A program made the translations under genes and the position numbers. Positions 8,057 through 15,478 of a stretch of 37,772 nt of DNA are shown here, in pieces; within the stretch, counting starts at the first letter, position 1, and every line of letters begins with the position of its first letter. This DNA is from CAZHGD01 sp964531735 (GTDB taxonomy: Bacteria; Armatimonadota; UBA10988). The DNA lies in NCBI GenBank assembly GCA_964531735.1, contig CAZHGD010000063.1:1-37772 (forward strand). Reading direction: 5' to 3'. The notes below the pieces were generated by a model, which was not told where the DNA came from, did no database searches, and worked only from the letters and a program-made list of their open reading frames with translations.

Positions 8057-8539
8057 ATGAACGTCAAGTACATCAACCCGTTCATCGAGAGCGTCTACGA
8101 GCTGTTCTCGACCATGCTGGGTTGTGACGTGCATCGGGGGGACGTGACGCTGTCGAAGTCGAGCGGTCATCCGCAGCACTTGGTGGCCCTGATCGGCTTG
8201 AGCGGTCCGGCACGTGGCACGGTGGCGCTGTCGCTACCGGTCGCCACGTCGTTGGCCCTGACAGGCCGTCTGCTCGGCGAGGAGCCCCCCGAGGTCAACG
8301 AAGAAGTGGCCGACGCGCTGGCCGAAATGGCCAACATGATTGCCGGCAGTGCCAAGGCCAAGCTGAGCGGCGACGCCGAACGGCCCATCAACCTGGGCTT
8401 GCCGACGGTGGTCACGGGTTCCGACTACAAGGTGGTCTACCCGTCCGACTCGGTCTGGTTGGACGTGCCGTTCAACAGCGAGCTCGGGCACTTCAGCCTG
8501 CGGGTGACCTTCGAGTTCGACAGCGAGCAAGGAGCGTGA
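8057..8539 (+). CDS. cheX: CheX-type chemotaxis phosphatase
   Basis: The protein is 160 residues, matching CheX, which dephosphorylates CheY-P in bacteria lacking CheZ. It starts NVKYINPFIESVYELFSTMLG, the typical N-terminal helix. It has the catalytic ExxN motif with E90 and N93 in LAEMANMIAG, and the adjacent GSAKAKL. The ATG at 8057 is preceded by GAAAGG (8041-8046, 10 nt away). An upstream in-frame GTG at 7961 would translate the folded spacer into an arginine-rich tail absent from the family, so it was rejected. There is one ExxN motif, not the two of CheC. The stop lies directly against cheY, so CheX and its substrate are probably made together. Confidence 0.9.
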   Translation: MNVKYINPFIESVYELFSTMLGCDVHRGDVTLSKSSGHPQHLVALIGLSGPARGTVALSLPVATSLALTGRLLGEEPPEVNEEVADALAEMANMIAGSAKAKLSGDAERPINLGLPTVVTGSDYKVVYPSDSVWLDVPFNSELGHFSLRVTFEFDSEQGA

Positions 8540-8902
8540 ATGATGAAGGTGCTGGTGGTTGACGATTCGAGCGTGATGCGTCGCATCGTCATCAACGCCC
8601 TCGCTTCGGGTGGCATCACGGACGTGGTGCAGGCGGGTGACGGCGAGGAGGCGGTCCGCCACGCCACGAGCGAGGCGTTCGATCTGATCCTGATGGACTG
8701 GAACATGCCCAACATGCGCGGCATCGACGCCGTCCGGGCCATCCGCTCCAACGGCAGCGCCGTGCCGATCATCATGGTCACCACGGAAAGCGAGAAGTCG
8801 CGCGTGCTCGAGGCCATCAAGTCCGGCGCCAACAACTACGTGGTCAAGCCGTTCGAGCCGGCCACGATTCTCGAGAAGATCCAGCAGACGATGAGCAAGT
8901 AG
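8540..8902 (+). CDS. cheY: Chemotaxis response regulator CheY
   Basis: This is a single receiver domain of 120 residues with no output domain. When phosphorylated by CheA it binds the flagellar switch (or a pilus motor). All receiver residues are present: acid pair D8-D9 in VVDDSSVMRR, phospho-acceptor D53 in ILMDWNMPNM, T81 in MVTTE and K103 in VVKPFEP. The start is ATG 8540 or the next codon at 8543; AAGGAG at 8529-8534 is 5 or 8 nt away, so the second is also likely. The start follows the cheX stop without a gap. The D-W-N-M-P form is typical of stand-alone CheY proteins. Confidence 0.95.
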   Translation: MMKVLVVDDSSVMRRIVINALASGGITDVVQAGDGEEAVRHATSEAFDLILMDWNMPNMRGIDAVRAIRSNGSAVPIIMVTTESEKSRVLEAIKSGANNYVVKPFEPATILEKIQQTMSK

Positions 8903-8906
8903 GGCA

Positions 8907-8967
8907 ACTGGCGCCGGTCTCGGCCGCGGTCCTGGCGTGACTGCGGCCCGCCGGCTGCCGGTGCAGT
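8907..8967 (+). other. Hairpin in the cheY-cheR spacer
   Basis: ACTG (8907-8910) pairs with CAGT (8964-8967). CGCCGG (8912-8917) pairs with CCGGTG (8958-8963), with one G-U pair and a bulged G8911. Inside, GGCCGC (8922-8927) pairs with GCGGCC (8943-8948). The structure begins just after the cheY stop and ends 6 nt before the cheR ribosome site. It may set relative protein levels or mRNA stability within the operon. GC-rich spacers fold easily, so this is weaker than the cheW-cheX structure. Confidence 0.35.
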
Positions 8968-8984
8968 CGTACCGAGGAGTGTCC

Positions 8985-9830
8985 ATGGCTGCGACGGAGC
9001 CCGTCGGCGGAGGTGGCCGAGACCATCTCGATGCGGCCACTTTCCAGCGTTTCCGGGACCTGATCTACCGGCAGAGCGGCATCGCGCTGCAGGAGAACAA
9101 GGAGGCCTTGGTCGCGGCGCGCGTGGCCAAACGCATGCGCCGGCTGAACATGACGAGCTTCGACGCTTACTTGCAGTACGTCACGCGTGACGAGAGCGGC
9201 GAGGAGATGGTCCATCTGCTCGACGCCATCTCGACCAACGTGACCAGCTTCTTCCGCGAGTCGGCGCATTTCGATCTCCTGACCGACCTGATCGGTCAGT
9301 GGCTCGGCCAGGGCCGCAACCGGCTGCGGGTCTGGTCCGCCGCCTGCTCCTCGGGCGAGGAGCCTTACACCATCGCCATGACGCTCGATCGCGCGATCGG
9401 CAACCAGGCGGTCGACTGGAAGATCCTGGCCACGGACATCTCCACCCGCGTCCTGCAGCGTGCCCAGGAAGGCATCTACGACCACGAACGGGTCTCGCGC
9501 ATCCCGCCGGAGTTCCGGCAGCGCTACTTCGCCACCGTCGGTGAGGGCCGCGATCGGCAGTGGCAGGTGGTGCCCGAGCTGCGCGAGCGCGTGGTCTTCC
9601 GCCGGATCAACTTGTCGACACCCCCGTTCCCGCTGAAAGGCGGCCTCGACGCCGTCTTCTGTCGCAACGTGATGATCTACTTCGATCAGCCGACGCGCTC
9701 GCGCCTGGTCAACGAGATCCACCGCGTCCTGCGTCCCGGCGGCTTCCTCTTTGTCGGGCACGCCGAGTCGCTGACCGGCGTCAACGCCCCGCTGCGGTCT
9801 GTGCAACCATCGGTGTACACGCGTGGCTAG
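8985..9830 (+). CDS. cheR: Chemoreceptor methyltransferase CheR
   Basis: The protein is 281 residues. It methylates glutamates on chemoreceptors using S-adenosylmethionine, giving adaptation together with CheB. The N-terminal helical domain (FQRFRDLIYRQSGIAL, VAKRMRRLNM) is followed by ISTNVTSFFRE, the SAM-binding VWSAACSSGEEPYTIAM, the ILATDIS strand, and CRNVMIYFD with VGHAESL near the C-terminus, all diagnostic. ATG 8985 is chosen because GAGGAG lies 5 nt upstream; an in-frame GTG at 8937 would extend into the folded spacer. The end overlaps cheD by 8 nt, suggesting translational coupling. No receptor gene is in the window. Confidence 0.95.
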   Translation: MAATEPVGGGGRDHLDAATFQRFRDLIYRQSGIALQENKEALVAARVAKRMRRLNMTSFDAYLQYVTRDESGEEMVHLLDAISTNVTSFFRESAHFDLLTDLIGQWLGQGRNRLRVWSAACSSGEEPYTIAMTLDRAIGNQAVDWKILATDISTRVLQRAQEGIYDHERVSRIPPEFRQRYFATVGEGRDRQWQVVPELRERVVFRRINLSTPPFPLKGGLDAVFCRNVMIYFDQPTRSRLVNEIHRVLRPGGFLFVGHAESLTGVNAPLRSVQPSVYTRG

Positions 9831-10320
9831 CTCCTCCAACGGTACCTCGCGGACCATCGGTATCGCCGAAATGCTGGTCACCGACCGGCCCGGCGATATC
9901 CTGGTCACGTACTCGCTCGGATCCTGTGTGGGACTGACGCTCTACGATCCGCAGACCCACATTGGGGGCATGATCCACTGCATGTTGCCTCTCAGCTCGC
10001 TGAACCCCGAGAAGGCCGGCTCCAATCCCGAGATGTTCGTGGACAGCGGCGTGGCCGAGCTGCTGCGCCAGGTCTACAGCCGGGGCGCCGAGAAGCGGCG
10101 CCTGATTGCCAAGATCGCCGGCGCCGGCGCCCCGCTCGATGACAAAGGCACCTTCCGCATCGGCGAGCGGAACCTGGCCGTGGTGCGCAAGATGCTGTCG
10201 AACAACGGCATCCCGATCCGCGGCGAAGCCGTCGGCGGCACGATTGCGCGCACGATGTACCTCTACCTGAGCGATGGCCGGACGGTGATCAAGAGCCGCG
10301 GCAAGGAGACCGAGCTGTGA
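9823..10320 (+). CDS. cheD: Chemoreceptor glutamine deamidase CheD
   Basis: The protein is 165 residues. It deamidates specific glutamines on chemoreceptors, and in several bacteria also binds CheC to tune it. The catalytic triad is intact: T29, C35 in YSLGSCVGLTLYD and H52 in GGMIHCMLP. The spacing between them (6 and 17 residues) is the same as in the Thermotoga enzyme (T21, C27, H44). The GTG start at 9823 overlaps the end of cheR by 8 nt; the next ATG (9871) would leave a short N-terminus. CheD is found here with CheX and no CheC gene, so its partner is unclear. It is followed immediately by cheB. Confidence 0.93.
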   Translation: MASSSNGTSRTIGIAEMLVTDRPGDILVTYSLGSCVGLTLYDPQTHIGGMIHCMLPLSSLNPEKAGSNPEMFVDSGVAELLRQVYSRGAEKRRLIAKIAGAGAPLDDKGTFRIGERNLAVVRKMLSNNGIPIRGEAVGGTIARTMYLYLSDGRTVIKSRGKETEL

Positions 10321-11384
10321 TGGGCGAGCGCAAGGTCCGCGTGCTGGTCGTGGACGACTCCGCAGTGGCGCGGCAGATATTCTCACGCGAGTTGGCGCGA
10401 GACGGCGAGATCGAGGTCCTGGGCAGTGCGCCCGACCCCTACGTCGCTCGCGACATGATCGTCGAGCTCAAGCCGGACGTCATCACCCTCGACGTGGAAA
10501 TGCCGCGCATGGACGGGTTGACCTTCCTGCGCAAGCTGATGCAGCACTACCCGTTGCCGGTCGTGATCGTCTCGTCGCTGACCAGCGCCGGCGGCGAGCT
10601 GGCCATGGAAGCGCTCGAATCGGGCGCCGTCGACGTCATGCACAAGCCGCAGAGCGCCTACGCGGTGGACGACGTGGCGATCCAGTTGGCCGACAAGGTC
10701 AAAGCCGCGGCCCGCGTGCGCGTGGCCAAACGCGAGCCCGGCGCCGCCGGGCACCGCCCGGTGCAGCGGCTGTCGCTGGCCCAGACCACCAACAAGGTGG
10801 TCGCCATCGGCGCCTCCACCGGCGGCACCCAGGCGCTGCAGGAGGTGCTCACCGCGCTGCCGGCCAACGCGCCGGGCATCGTCATCGTGCAGCACATGCC
10901 CGAGCACTTCACGCGCGCCTTCGCCGACCGGCTCAACACGCTCTGCGCCATCGAGGTCAAGGAGGCCGAGAGCGGCGACAGCGTCATTCCGGGTCGGGCG
11001 CTGATCGCGCCGGGCAACTACCACATGCTCCTGCGGCGCTCCGGTGCGCGCTACCTCGTCGAGGTCAAGGATGGCCCGTTGGTCACCCGGCACCGCCCGT
11101 CGGTCGACGTGCTGTTCCGCTCGGTGGCCCGCACCGCCGGCGCCAACGCCGTGGGCGTGATCATGACCGGCATGGGCGGCGACGGCAGCACCGGCATGTT
11201 GGAGATGAAGCAGCAGGGCGCCTACAACATCGCGCAGGACGAGAAGTCGTGCGTCGTCTACGGGATGCCGCGCGAGGCCGTCGAGATCGGTGCAGTCGAC
11301 CAGATCGAGCCGCTCGACCGCCTCGCCGCGGCCATGCTGCGCGCGGCCAGCAAACCCGGCGGCGCCCCGAAGGCCACCGCCTGA
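10320..11384 (+). CDS. cheB: Chemoreceptor methylesterase CheB
   Basis: The protein is ~354 residues. The N-terminal receiver has VLVVDDSAVARQ and phospho-acceptor D58 in ITLDVEMPRMDG. The C-terminal methylesterase has the catalytic triad S166 (VAIGASTGGTQAL), H192 (IVIVQHMPEHF) and D288 (MTGMGGDGSTGM), with the same relative spacing as E. coli S164/H190/D286. It removes methyl groups from receptors when phosphorylated by CheA. The start is ATG 10320, overlapping the cheD stop by 1 nt, or GTG at 10317; AAGGAG at 10303-10308 fits both. It ends the recognisable che operon, but the next gene starts only 36 nt later on the same strand with no terminator visible between them. Confidence 0.95.
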   Translation: MGERKVRVLVVDDSAVARQIFSRELARDGEIEVLGSAPDPYVARDMIVELKPDVITLDVEMPRMDGLTFLRKLMQHYPLPVVIVSSLTSAGGELAMEALESGAVDVMHKPQSAYAVDDVAIQLADKVKAAARVRVAKREPGAAGHRPVQRLSLAQTTNKVVAIGASTGGTQALQEVLTALPANAPGIVIVQHMPEHFTRAFADRLNTLCAIEVKEAESGDSVIPGRALIAPGNYHMLLRRSGARYLVEVKDGPLVTRHRPSVDVLFRSVARTAGANAVGVIMTGMGGDGSTGMLEMKQQGAYNIAQDEKSCVVYGMPREAVEIGAVDQIEPLDRLAAAMLRAASKPGGAPKATA

Positions 11385-11420
11385 AGCCGGCGAACACCTC
11401 GGCCGTCTCGGAGGCGCGCG

Positions 11421-12035
11421 GTGGTTGAGCGAGTGGTCGGTCTCGACTTCGACAACACCATCGCCTGCTACGATGCGGTCTTCCCGGCCGTCGCGCGTCG
11501 CCTCGAGCTGATCCCCGACGACCTGCCCGCCTCCAAAACCGCGGTCCGCGACCACCTGCGGCGCGTCGGCCGCGAGGACGACTGGACCTGGCTCCAGGGC
11601 CACGTCTACGGCACCTGCATGGCCGAGGTACCACCTTTCGATGGCGTCATCGACTGCCTGCGCGCCTGGTCGGCCGCCGGCCTGGTGGTGGTCATCATCA
11701 GCCACAAGACGGCGGTGCCCGTGCGCGGCCCGGCCCACGATCTGCACGCGGCCGCGCGCGACTGGTTGGCGCAGCGCGGCTTCCATGCCGCCGCGGGCGC
11801 GAACCTGGGCGCCGACCGCGTCTACTTCGAGCCGACGAAGGCCGCCAAGCTCGCCCGCATCGCCGCCCTGGGTTGCCACAGCTTCGTCGACGACCTGCCC
11901 GAGTTCCTGGCCGAGCCCGACTTCCCGCGCGGCGTCCGGCCGGTGCTGTTCGACCCAACCGGCACACTGCCCGCCCCGATCGGCGGCCTCGCCGCCCGGT
12001 CGTGGTCGAGCCTGCTGGAGTTGCTGCTTGCCTGA
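11421..12035 (+). CDS. HAD-superfamily hydrolase (probable sugar-phosphate phosphatase)
   Basis: The protein is 204 residues. HAD motif I is GLDFDNT (D9, D11). Motif II is the Ser in VVIISHKT, motif III the Lys in FEPTKAAKLARI, and motif IV the acidic pair in SFVDDLPEFL. The insertion between motifs I and II is helical, a small C1-type cap. HADs of this size usually remove phosphate from a small sugar or sugar-acid. The GTG start at 11421 has GGAGGC 6 nt upstream. The end overlaps the APH-type kinase gene by 8 nt, so phosphatase and kinase are made together. The 36-nt distance from cheB suggests read-through from the che operon. The substrate is unknown. Confidence 0.75.
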   Translation: MVERVVGLDFDNTIACYDAVFPAVARRLELIPDDLPASKTAVRDHLRRVGREDDWTWLQGHVYGTCMAEVPPFDGVIDCLRAWSAAGLVVVIISHKTAVPVRGPAHDLHAAARDWLAQRGFHAAAGANLGADRVYFEPTKAAKLARIAALGCHSFVDDLPEFLAEPDFPRGVRPVLFDPTGTLPAPIGGLAARSWSSLLELLLA

Positions 12036-13044
12036 GCCGAGGCCCGACGGTCTGCGCGAGCTGCTGGCCTCGGCCGGGCTGCCGCCCGAGGCCCGCGTGA
12101 CGCCGCTGCGCGGCGGGCGCAACAACCGGGTCTATCGCGTCGACGTCGCGGGCGGCCGCTGCCTGCTGAAGCACTACTACCGCCACCCGGCCGACCCGCG
12201 CGACCGCTTGGGCACCGAGTACGACTTCCTGTCCCTCGCCCAGCAGGTTGGCCTGACCGCCGCGCCGCGGCCGGTAGCGCGCGCCGATACGCACGCCCTG
12301 GCCCTCTACGAGTGGGTCGACGGCCGCGCTCTGACCGCCGCCGAGGTCGGCGCCGACGCGGTGGCGCAGGCCATGGCCTTCTACCGCGGCCTCAACACGG
12401 CGCGGGCCCATCCGGCCGCGAGCCGGCTGCCGGCCGTCTCGGAGCCGGCCTTCAGCCTGGCGGAGCATCTCGCCCTGGTCGGCCGCCGCATCGCCCGTCT
12501 AGCGCTCCTGGACCCGGTGGAGGCCCTGCGCGCCGAGGTGAGCGCGTTCGTTGACGATGGCCTGACGCCCACCTGGGAGCGCGTCGCCGCTCAGGTACAG
12601 CACCAGGCCGGCGCGCGGCTCGACCAGGTGGTGCCGCCGTCCGAACGGTGCCTGTCACCGTCAGACTTCGGCTTCCACAATGCACTGCTGCAGGCTGACG
12701 GCCGGCTGCGTCTGGTGGATTTCGAGTATGCCGGCTGGGACGAGCCGGCCCGCATGGTCTGCGACTTTTTCTGCCAGCCCGACCTGCCGGTGCCCGACGA
12801 GTGCCGCCCGCTGGTGGAGGCGGCCGCCGGTGCGCACCTGCCCCACCCCGGCGGCTTCCTGGAGCGGGTCCGTCTGCTCCAGCCCGTCTATCGCCTCAAG
12901 TGGTGCTGCATCCTGCTCAACGACCTGCTGCCGGTGGATGCCAACCGACGCCGCTTCTCGGGCGGCACCGCGCCCGATGTGGCCCGTCAGGCTGAGCAGT
13001 TGCGCCGCGCGCAGGCCATGCTGGCGCGGGTCGAACCGCTCTGA
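12028..13044 (+). CDS. Aminoglycoside/choline kinase-like phosphotransferase (APH family)
   Basis: The protein is 338 residues with the APH kinase fold: a nucleotide-binding N-lobe with K48 in CLLKHYYRH, the catalytic-loop variant SPSDFGFHN (D213, N218) and metal-binding D231 in LVDFEYAGWDE. The TTG start at 12028 overlaps the HAD stop and has GGAG 7 nt upstream; no ATG sits nearby. SPSDFGFHN replaces the usual H-G-D-F-H-x-x-N; in my recollection this variant occurs in kinases of surface-polysaccharide clusters rather than in antibiotic resistance. Its position next to a HAD and a sugar epimerase supports phosphorylation of a sugar or an amino/hydroxy compound. The substrate is not known. Confidence 0.75.
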   Translation: MPEPRPDGLRELLASAGLPPEARVTPLRGGRNNRVYRVDVAGGRCLLKHYYRHPADPRDRLGTEYDFLSLAQQVGLTAAPRPVARADTHALALYEWVDGRALTAAEVGADAVAQAMAFYRGLNTARAHPAASRLPAVSEPAFSLAEHLALVGRRIARLALLDPVEALRAEVSAFVDDGLTPTWERVAAQVQHQAGARLDQVVPPSERCLSPSDFGFHNALLQADGRLRLVDFEYAGWDEPARMVCDFFCQPDLPVPDECRPLVEAAAGAHLPHPGGFLERVRLLQPVYRLKWCCILLNDLLPVDANRRRFSGGTAPDVARQAEQLRRAQAMLARVEPL

Positions 13045-13106
13045 CGCGCCGGCCCGCGGCGAGTGTCTAACGCTACCAGCGGCTCCGCCGCAGGGAGAGC
13101 CTGGCC

Positions 13107-14093
13107 ATGCGCGTGGCCGTCATCGGCAGCAACTCATTCTCGGGCGCCGACTTCGTCGACCTGCTTCTGGACGACCCGGGCAACGAGGTCATCGGGCTCA
13201 GTCGCTCGCCCGAGAAGTCGGCGGTGTTCCTGCCGTATCAGCAGCGCTCCGCACCGCGGTTCTGCTTCCACCAGACCGACCTGAACGAGGACATGCCGCG
13301 CATCATCGCGCTGCTGGACGAGTTCCGACCCGAGTACATCGTCAACTTCGCCGCCCAGAGCGAGGTGGCTCCGAGTTGGCGGCACCCGGAGCAGTGGTAC
13401 CGCACCAACTGCGTCGCGCTGGCCGAGCTGGGCAACTGGCTCAAGGACCAGACGTGGCTGCGGCGGTACGTACACATCTCGTCACCCGAGGTCTACGGCA
13501 CCTGCGTCGGCACGGTCTACGAAGATGCGCCGCTCAATCCCAGCACACCGTACGCCGCCTCGAAGGCCGCGGCCGACCTGTTCCTGTTCACGCTGGTCAA
13601 GAACTTCGGTTTCCCGCTGGTGATGATCCGCGCCACCAACGTCTACGGCGCGCACCAGCAACTGCACAAGATCATCCCGCGCACCTGCATCTATTTGCGC
13701 TTGGGCCGCACCATCGAGCTCCACGGCGGCGGACGCGCGGTGAAGAGCTTCATCCACATACGCGATGTGTCGCGCGGCGAACTGGCCGCCATGTTGCACG
13801 GCGGCAACGGCGAGATCTACCACTTCTCACCGGACGGTGGCTACGAGGTGCGCGAAGTGGTGCGCCGCCTGTGCGACCGCCTCGGCCACGACTTCGCGAC
13901 CGCCACGCGCGCGGTCGAAGAGCGCCTGGGCCAGGATGCCGCCTACGTCATCGATTCGACCAAGGCGCGCACCACGCTGGGCTGGGCGCCGGTGATCGGC
14001 CTCGACCAGGGCCTCGACGAAGTCGCCGCTTGGGTGGAGCGGTACTGGGATCAGATTCGCGACCTGCCGCTGGACTACGTCCACCGGCCATGA
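13107..14093 (+). CDS. NAD-dependent sugar epimerase/dehydratase (extended SDR)
   Basis: The protein is 328 residues. It has the extended short-chain dehydrogenase fold of nucleotide-sugar 4,6-dehydratases and epimerases. The N-terminal dinucleotide loop is VIGSNSFSGADFV, with the middle glycine of GxxGxxG replaced. Y149 and K153 form the YxxxK pair in TPYAASK. The active-site segment is SSPEVYG (E128), where true 4,6-dehydratases have T-D-E; here the Asp is Pro. ATNVYGAHQQLHKIIP and FIHIRDVSRG match the dTDP-glucose dehydratase-like subgroup. ATG 13107 has GGGAG 9 nt upstream. The gene lies between the APH kinase and two methyltransferases. It probably makes or epimerises an NDP-sugar; the altered motifs leave dehydratase activity uncertain. 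Confidence 0.8.
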   Translation: MRVAVIGSNSFSGADFVDLLLDDPGNEVIGLSRSPEKSAVFLPYQQRSAPRFCFHQTDLNEDMPRIIALLDEFRPEYIVNFAAQSEVAPSWRHPEQWYRTNCVALAELGNWLKDQTWLRRYVHISSPEVYGTCVGTVYEDAPLNPSTPYAASKAAADLFLFTLVKNFGFPLVMIRATNVYGAHQQLHKIIPRTCIYLRLGRTIELHGGGRAVKSFIHIRDVSRGELAAMLHGGNGEIYHFSPDGGYEVREVVRRLCDRLGHDFATATRAVEERLGQDAAYVIDSTKARTTLGWAPVIGLDQGLDEVAAWVERYWDQIRDLPLDYVHRP

Positions 14094-14103
14094 GGAGAGC
14101 CCG

Positions 14104-14787
14104 ATGGCCGAGACGCGCGAACCGCAGAACCAACTGGGCATCGACGAGTTCCGCCAGAAAGGCGGGGTGACGCTCGGCCCGTGGGCCAGTTGGTCGTTCC
14201 GGCACGACATGAAGCACCTGCTGTTCAGCCTGGCCCGCTACAAGTTCTGCGCCAAGCTGCTGGCGGGACAGGATCGCGTGCTGGAGGTCGGCTGCGGTGA
14301 CGGATTCGGCGCCCAGGTGGTGCTGCAGAGCGTCGGCTCGGTGCACGGCATCGACCTGGAGCCACTGGTCCTCGAACTCAGCGATCCCCTGTGGGCCGCC
14401 GAGGGCCTGACCCGGTACACCACGGCGGTCCATGACCTGGCCGCCGGTCCGCTACCCGAACCGTTCGACGCCGCCTACAGCCTGGACGTCATCGAGCACG
14501 TCCCGGCCGACGTCGAGGCCGCCTTCCTGGCCAACCTGCGGCGTTCGCTCCGCCCAGGCGGCGTGCTGGTCATGGGCACACCGAACCTCGAGGCGTCGCG
14601 CTTCGCCAGCCCGGAGAGCGCGGTCGGCCACATCAACCTGAAGCGGGCCGACACGCTCACCGCGCTGCTGCGCGAGCACTTCCAGCAGGTGTTCGTGTTC
14701 TCGATGAACGACGAGGTGGTCCACACCGGCTACTACGGCATGGCCCACTACCTGATGGCGCTGGCCGTCGGGCCACTGGAGCACTGA
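14104..14787 (+). CDS. Class I SAM-dependent methyltransferase
   Basis: The protein is 227 residues. SAM-binding motif I is VLEVGCGDGFGAQ (residues 59-71), motif II is VHGIDLEP, and DAAYSLDVIEHV followed by LRPGGVLVMGTPN completes the Rossmann pattern. The N-terminus (LGIDEFRQKGGVTLGPW) resembles methyltransferases found in O-antigen and flagellar glycan clusters. GAGGAG lies 6 nt before ATG 14104, and the gene follows the SDR gene by 10 nt and precedes the second methyltransferase by 2 nt. It probably methylates O, N or C on the product of the neighbouring sugar enzymes. The target atom is not readable from sequence. Confidence 0.8.
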   Translation: MAETREPQNQLGIDEFRQKGGVTLGPWASWSFRHDMKHLLFSLARYKFCAKLLAGQDRVLEVGCGDGFGAQVVLQSVGSVHGIDLEPLVLELSDPLWAAEGLTRYTTAVHDLAAGPLPEPFDAAYSLDVIEHVPADVEAAFLANLRRSLRPGGVLVMGTPNLEASRFASPESAVGHINLKRADTLTALLREHFQQVFVFSMNDEVVHTGYYGMAHYLMALAVGPLEH

Positions 14788-14789
14788 GC

Positions 14790-15452
14790 ATGGCCCGCAT
14801 CGACTTCATCACCGCGGTCCACACCAGCACCAGGCGCGACTACCTCGGGCGGGTGAACGAATGGCCCAAGGCCGAATGCGCCACGGTGGCCAAGCGCTTC
14901 GATCGCGACTACTGGGACGGCGAGCGGCGCTACGGGTACGGCGGCTACCGCTACGATGGCCGCTGGCGGCCGGTGGCCGAGCGCATCGCCGAGCACTATG
15001 GCCTGCAAGCCGGGCAGCGCGTGTTGGATGTCGGCTGCGGCATGGGTCATCTGCTCTACGAGTTGACACAGGCCGTGCCTGGCCTGTCAGTGGCCGGGCT
15101 CGATCTGTCGGAGTATGCCGTCGCCCACGCCAAGGAGGAGATCCGGCCCTTCGTGCAGGTCGGCCACGCCCGCAGCCTGCCGTTCGACACGGCCAGCGTC
15201 GATCTGGTGCTGTCGATCAACACGCTGCACAACCTCTACGTGTATGATCTGTTCAGCGCGCTGGGCGAGCTGATGCGCGTCTCTCGCCGGCACCAGTATC
15301 TGACCGTCGAGTCCTACCGGACCGAAGCCGAGAAGGTCAATCTGCTCTATTGGCAACTGACCTGTGAGTGCTTCTTCACCCCCGACGAGTGGGCCTGGGT
15401 GTACCAACAGTCCGGCTACACCGGCGACTACGGCTACATCTTCTTCGAGTGA
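14790..15452 (+). CDS. Class I SAM-dependent methyltransferase, DFI..HxSTxRDYL type
   Basis: The protein is 220 residues. It has a distinctive N-terminus, ARIDFITAVHTSTRRDYLGRV followed by a FDRDYWDGERRYGYGG segment, seen in a methyltransferase group of polysaccharide gene clusters. The SAM motif is VLDVGCGMGHLL (residues 78-89) with VAGLDLSEYAV and VDLVLSINTLHNL. The C-terminal YWQLTCECFFTPDEW segment is unlike ordinary small-molecule methyltransferases and may bind the substrate. ATG 14790 has GGAG 8 nt upstream. It forms a tight pair with the preceding methyltransferase. Two different methyltransferases in a row suggest two methylations, or that one of them is not a true methyltransferase. 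Confidence 0.78.
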   Translation: MARIDFITAVHTSTRRDYLGRVNEWPKAECATVAKRFDRDYWDGERRYGYGGYRYDGRWRPVAERIAEHYGLQAGQRVLDVGCGMGHLLYELTQAVPGLSVAGLDLSEYAVAHAKEEIRPFVQVGHARSLPFDTASVDLVLSINTLHNLYVYDLFSALGELMRVSRRHQYLTVESYRTEAEKVNLLYWQLTCECFFTPDEWAWVYQQSGYTGDYGYIFFE

Positions 15453-15478
15453 TGCCGAAGAGAGTCACGGAGAACCCG

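Noticed and set aside
11641..12027. Longer N-terminus for the APH-type kinase
   Set aside because: The extension is the shifted frame of the HAD gene (Ser/Pro/Arg-rich); the kinase fold begins right after the TTG at 12028.
10383..12125. A 580-codon minus-strand open frame over cheB and the HAD gene
   Set aside because: Antisense to genes with complete catalytic motifs; composition typical of GC-driven false frames.
12028..13044. Antibiotic-resistance aminoglycoside kinase
   Set aside because: Only the fold is shared; the catalytic loop variant and the sugar-gene context point to biosynthesis.
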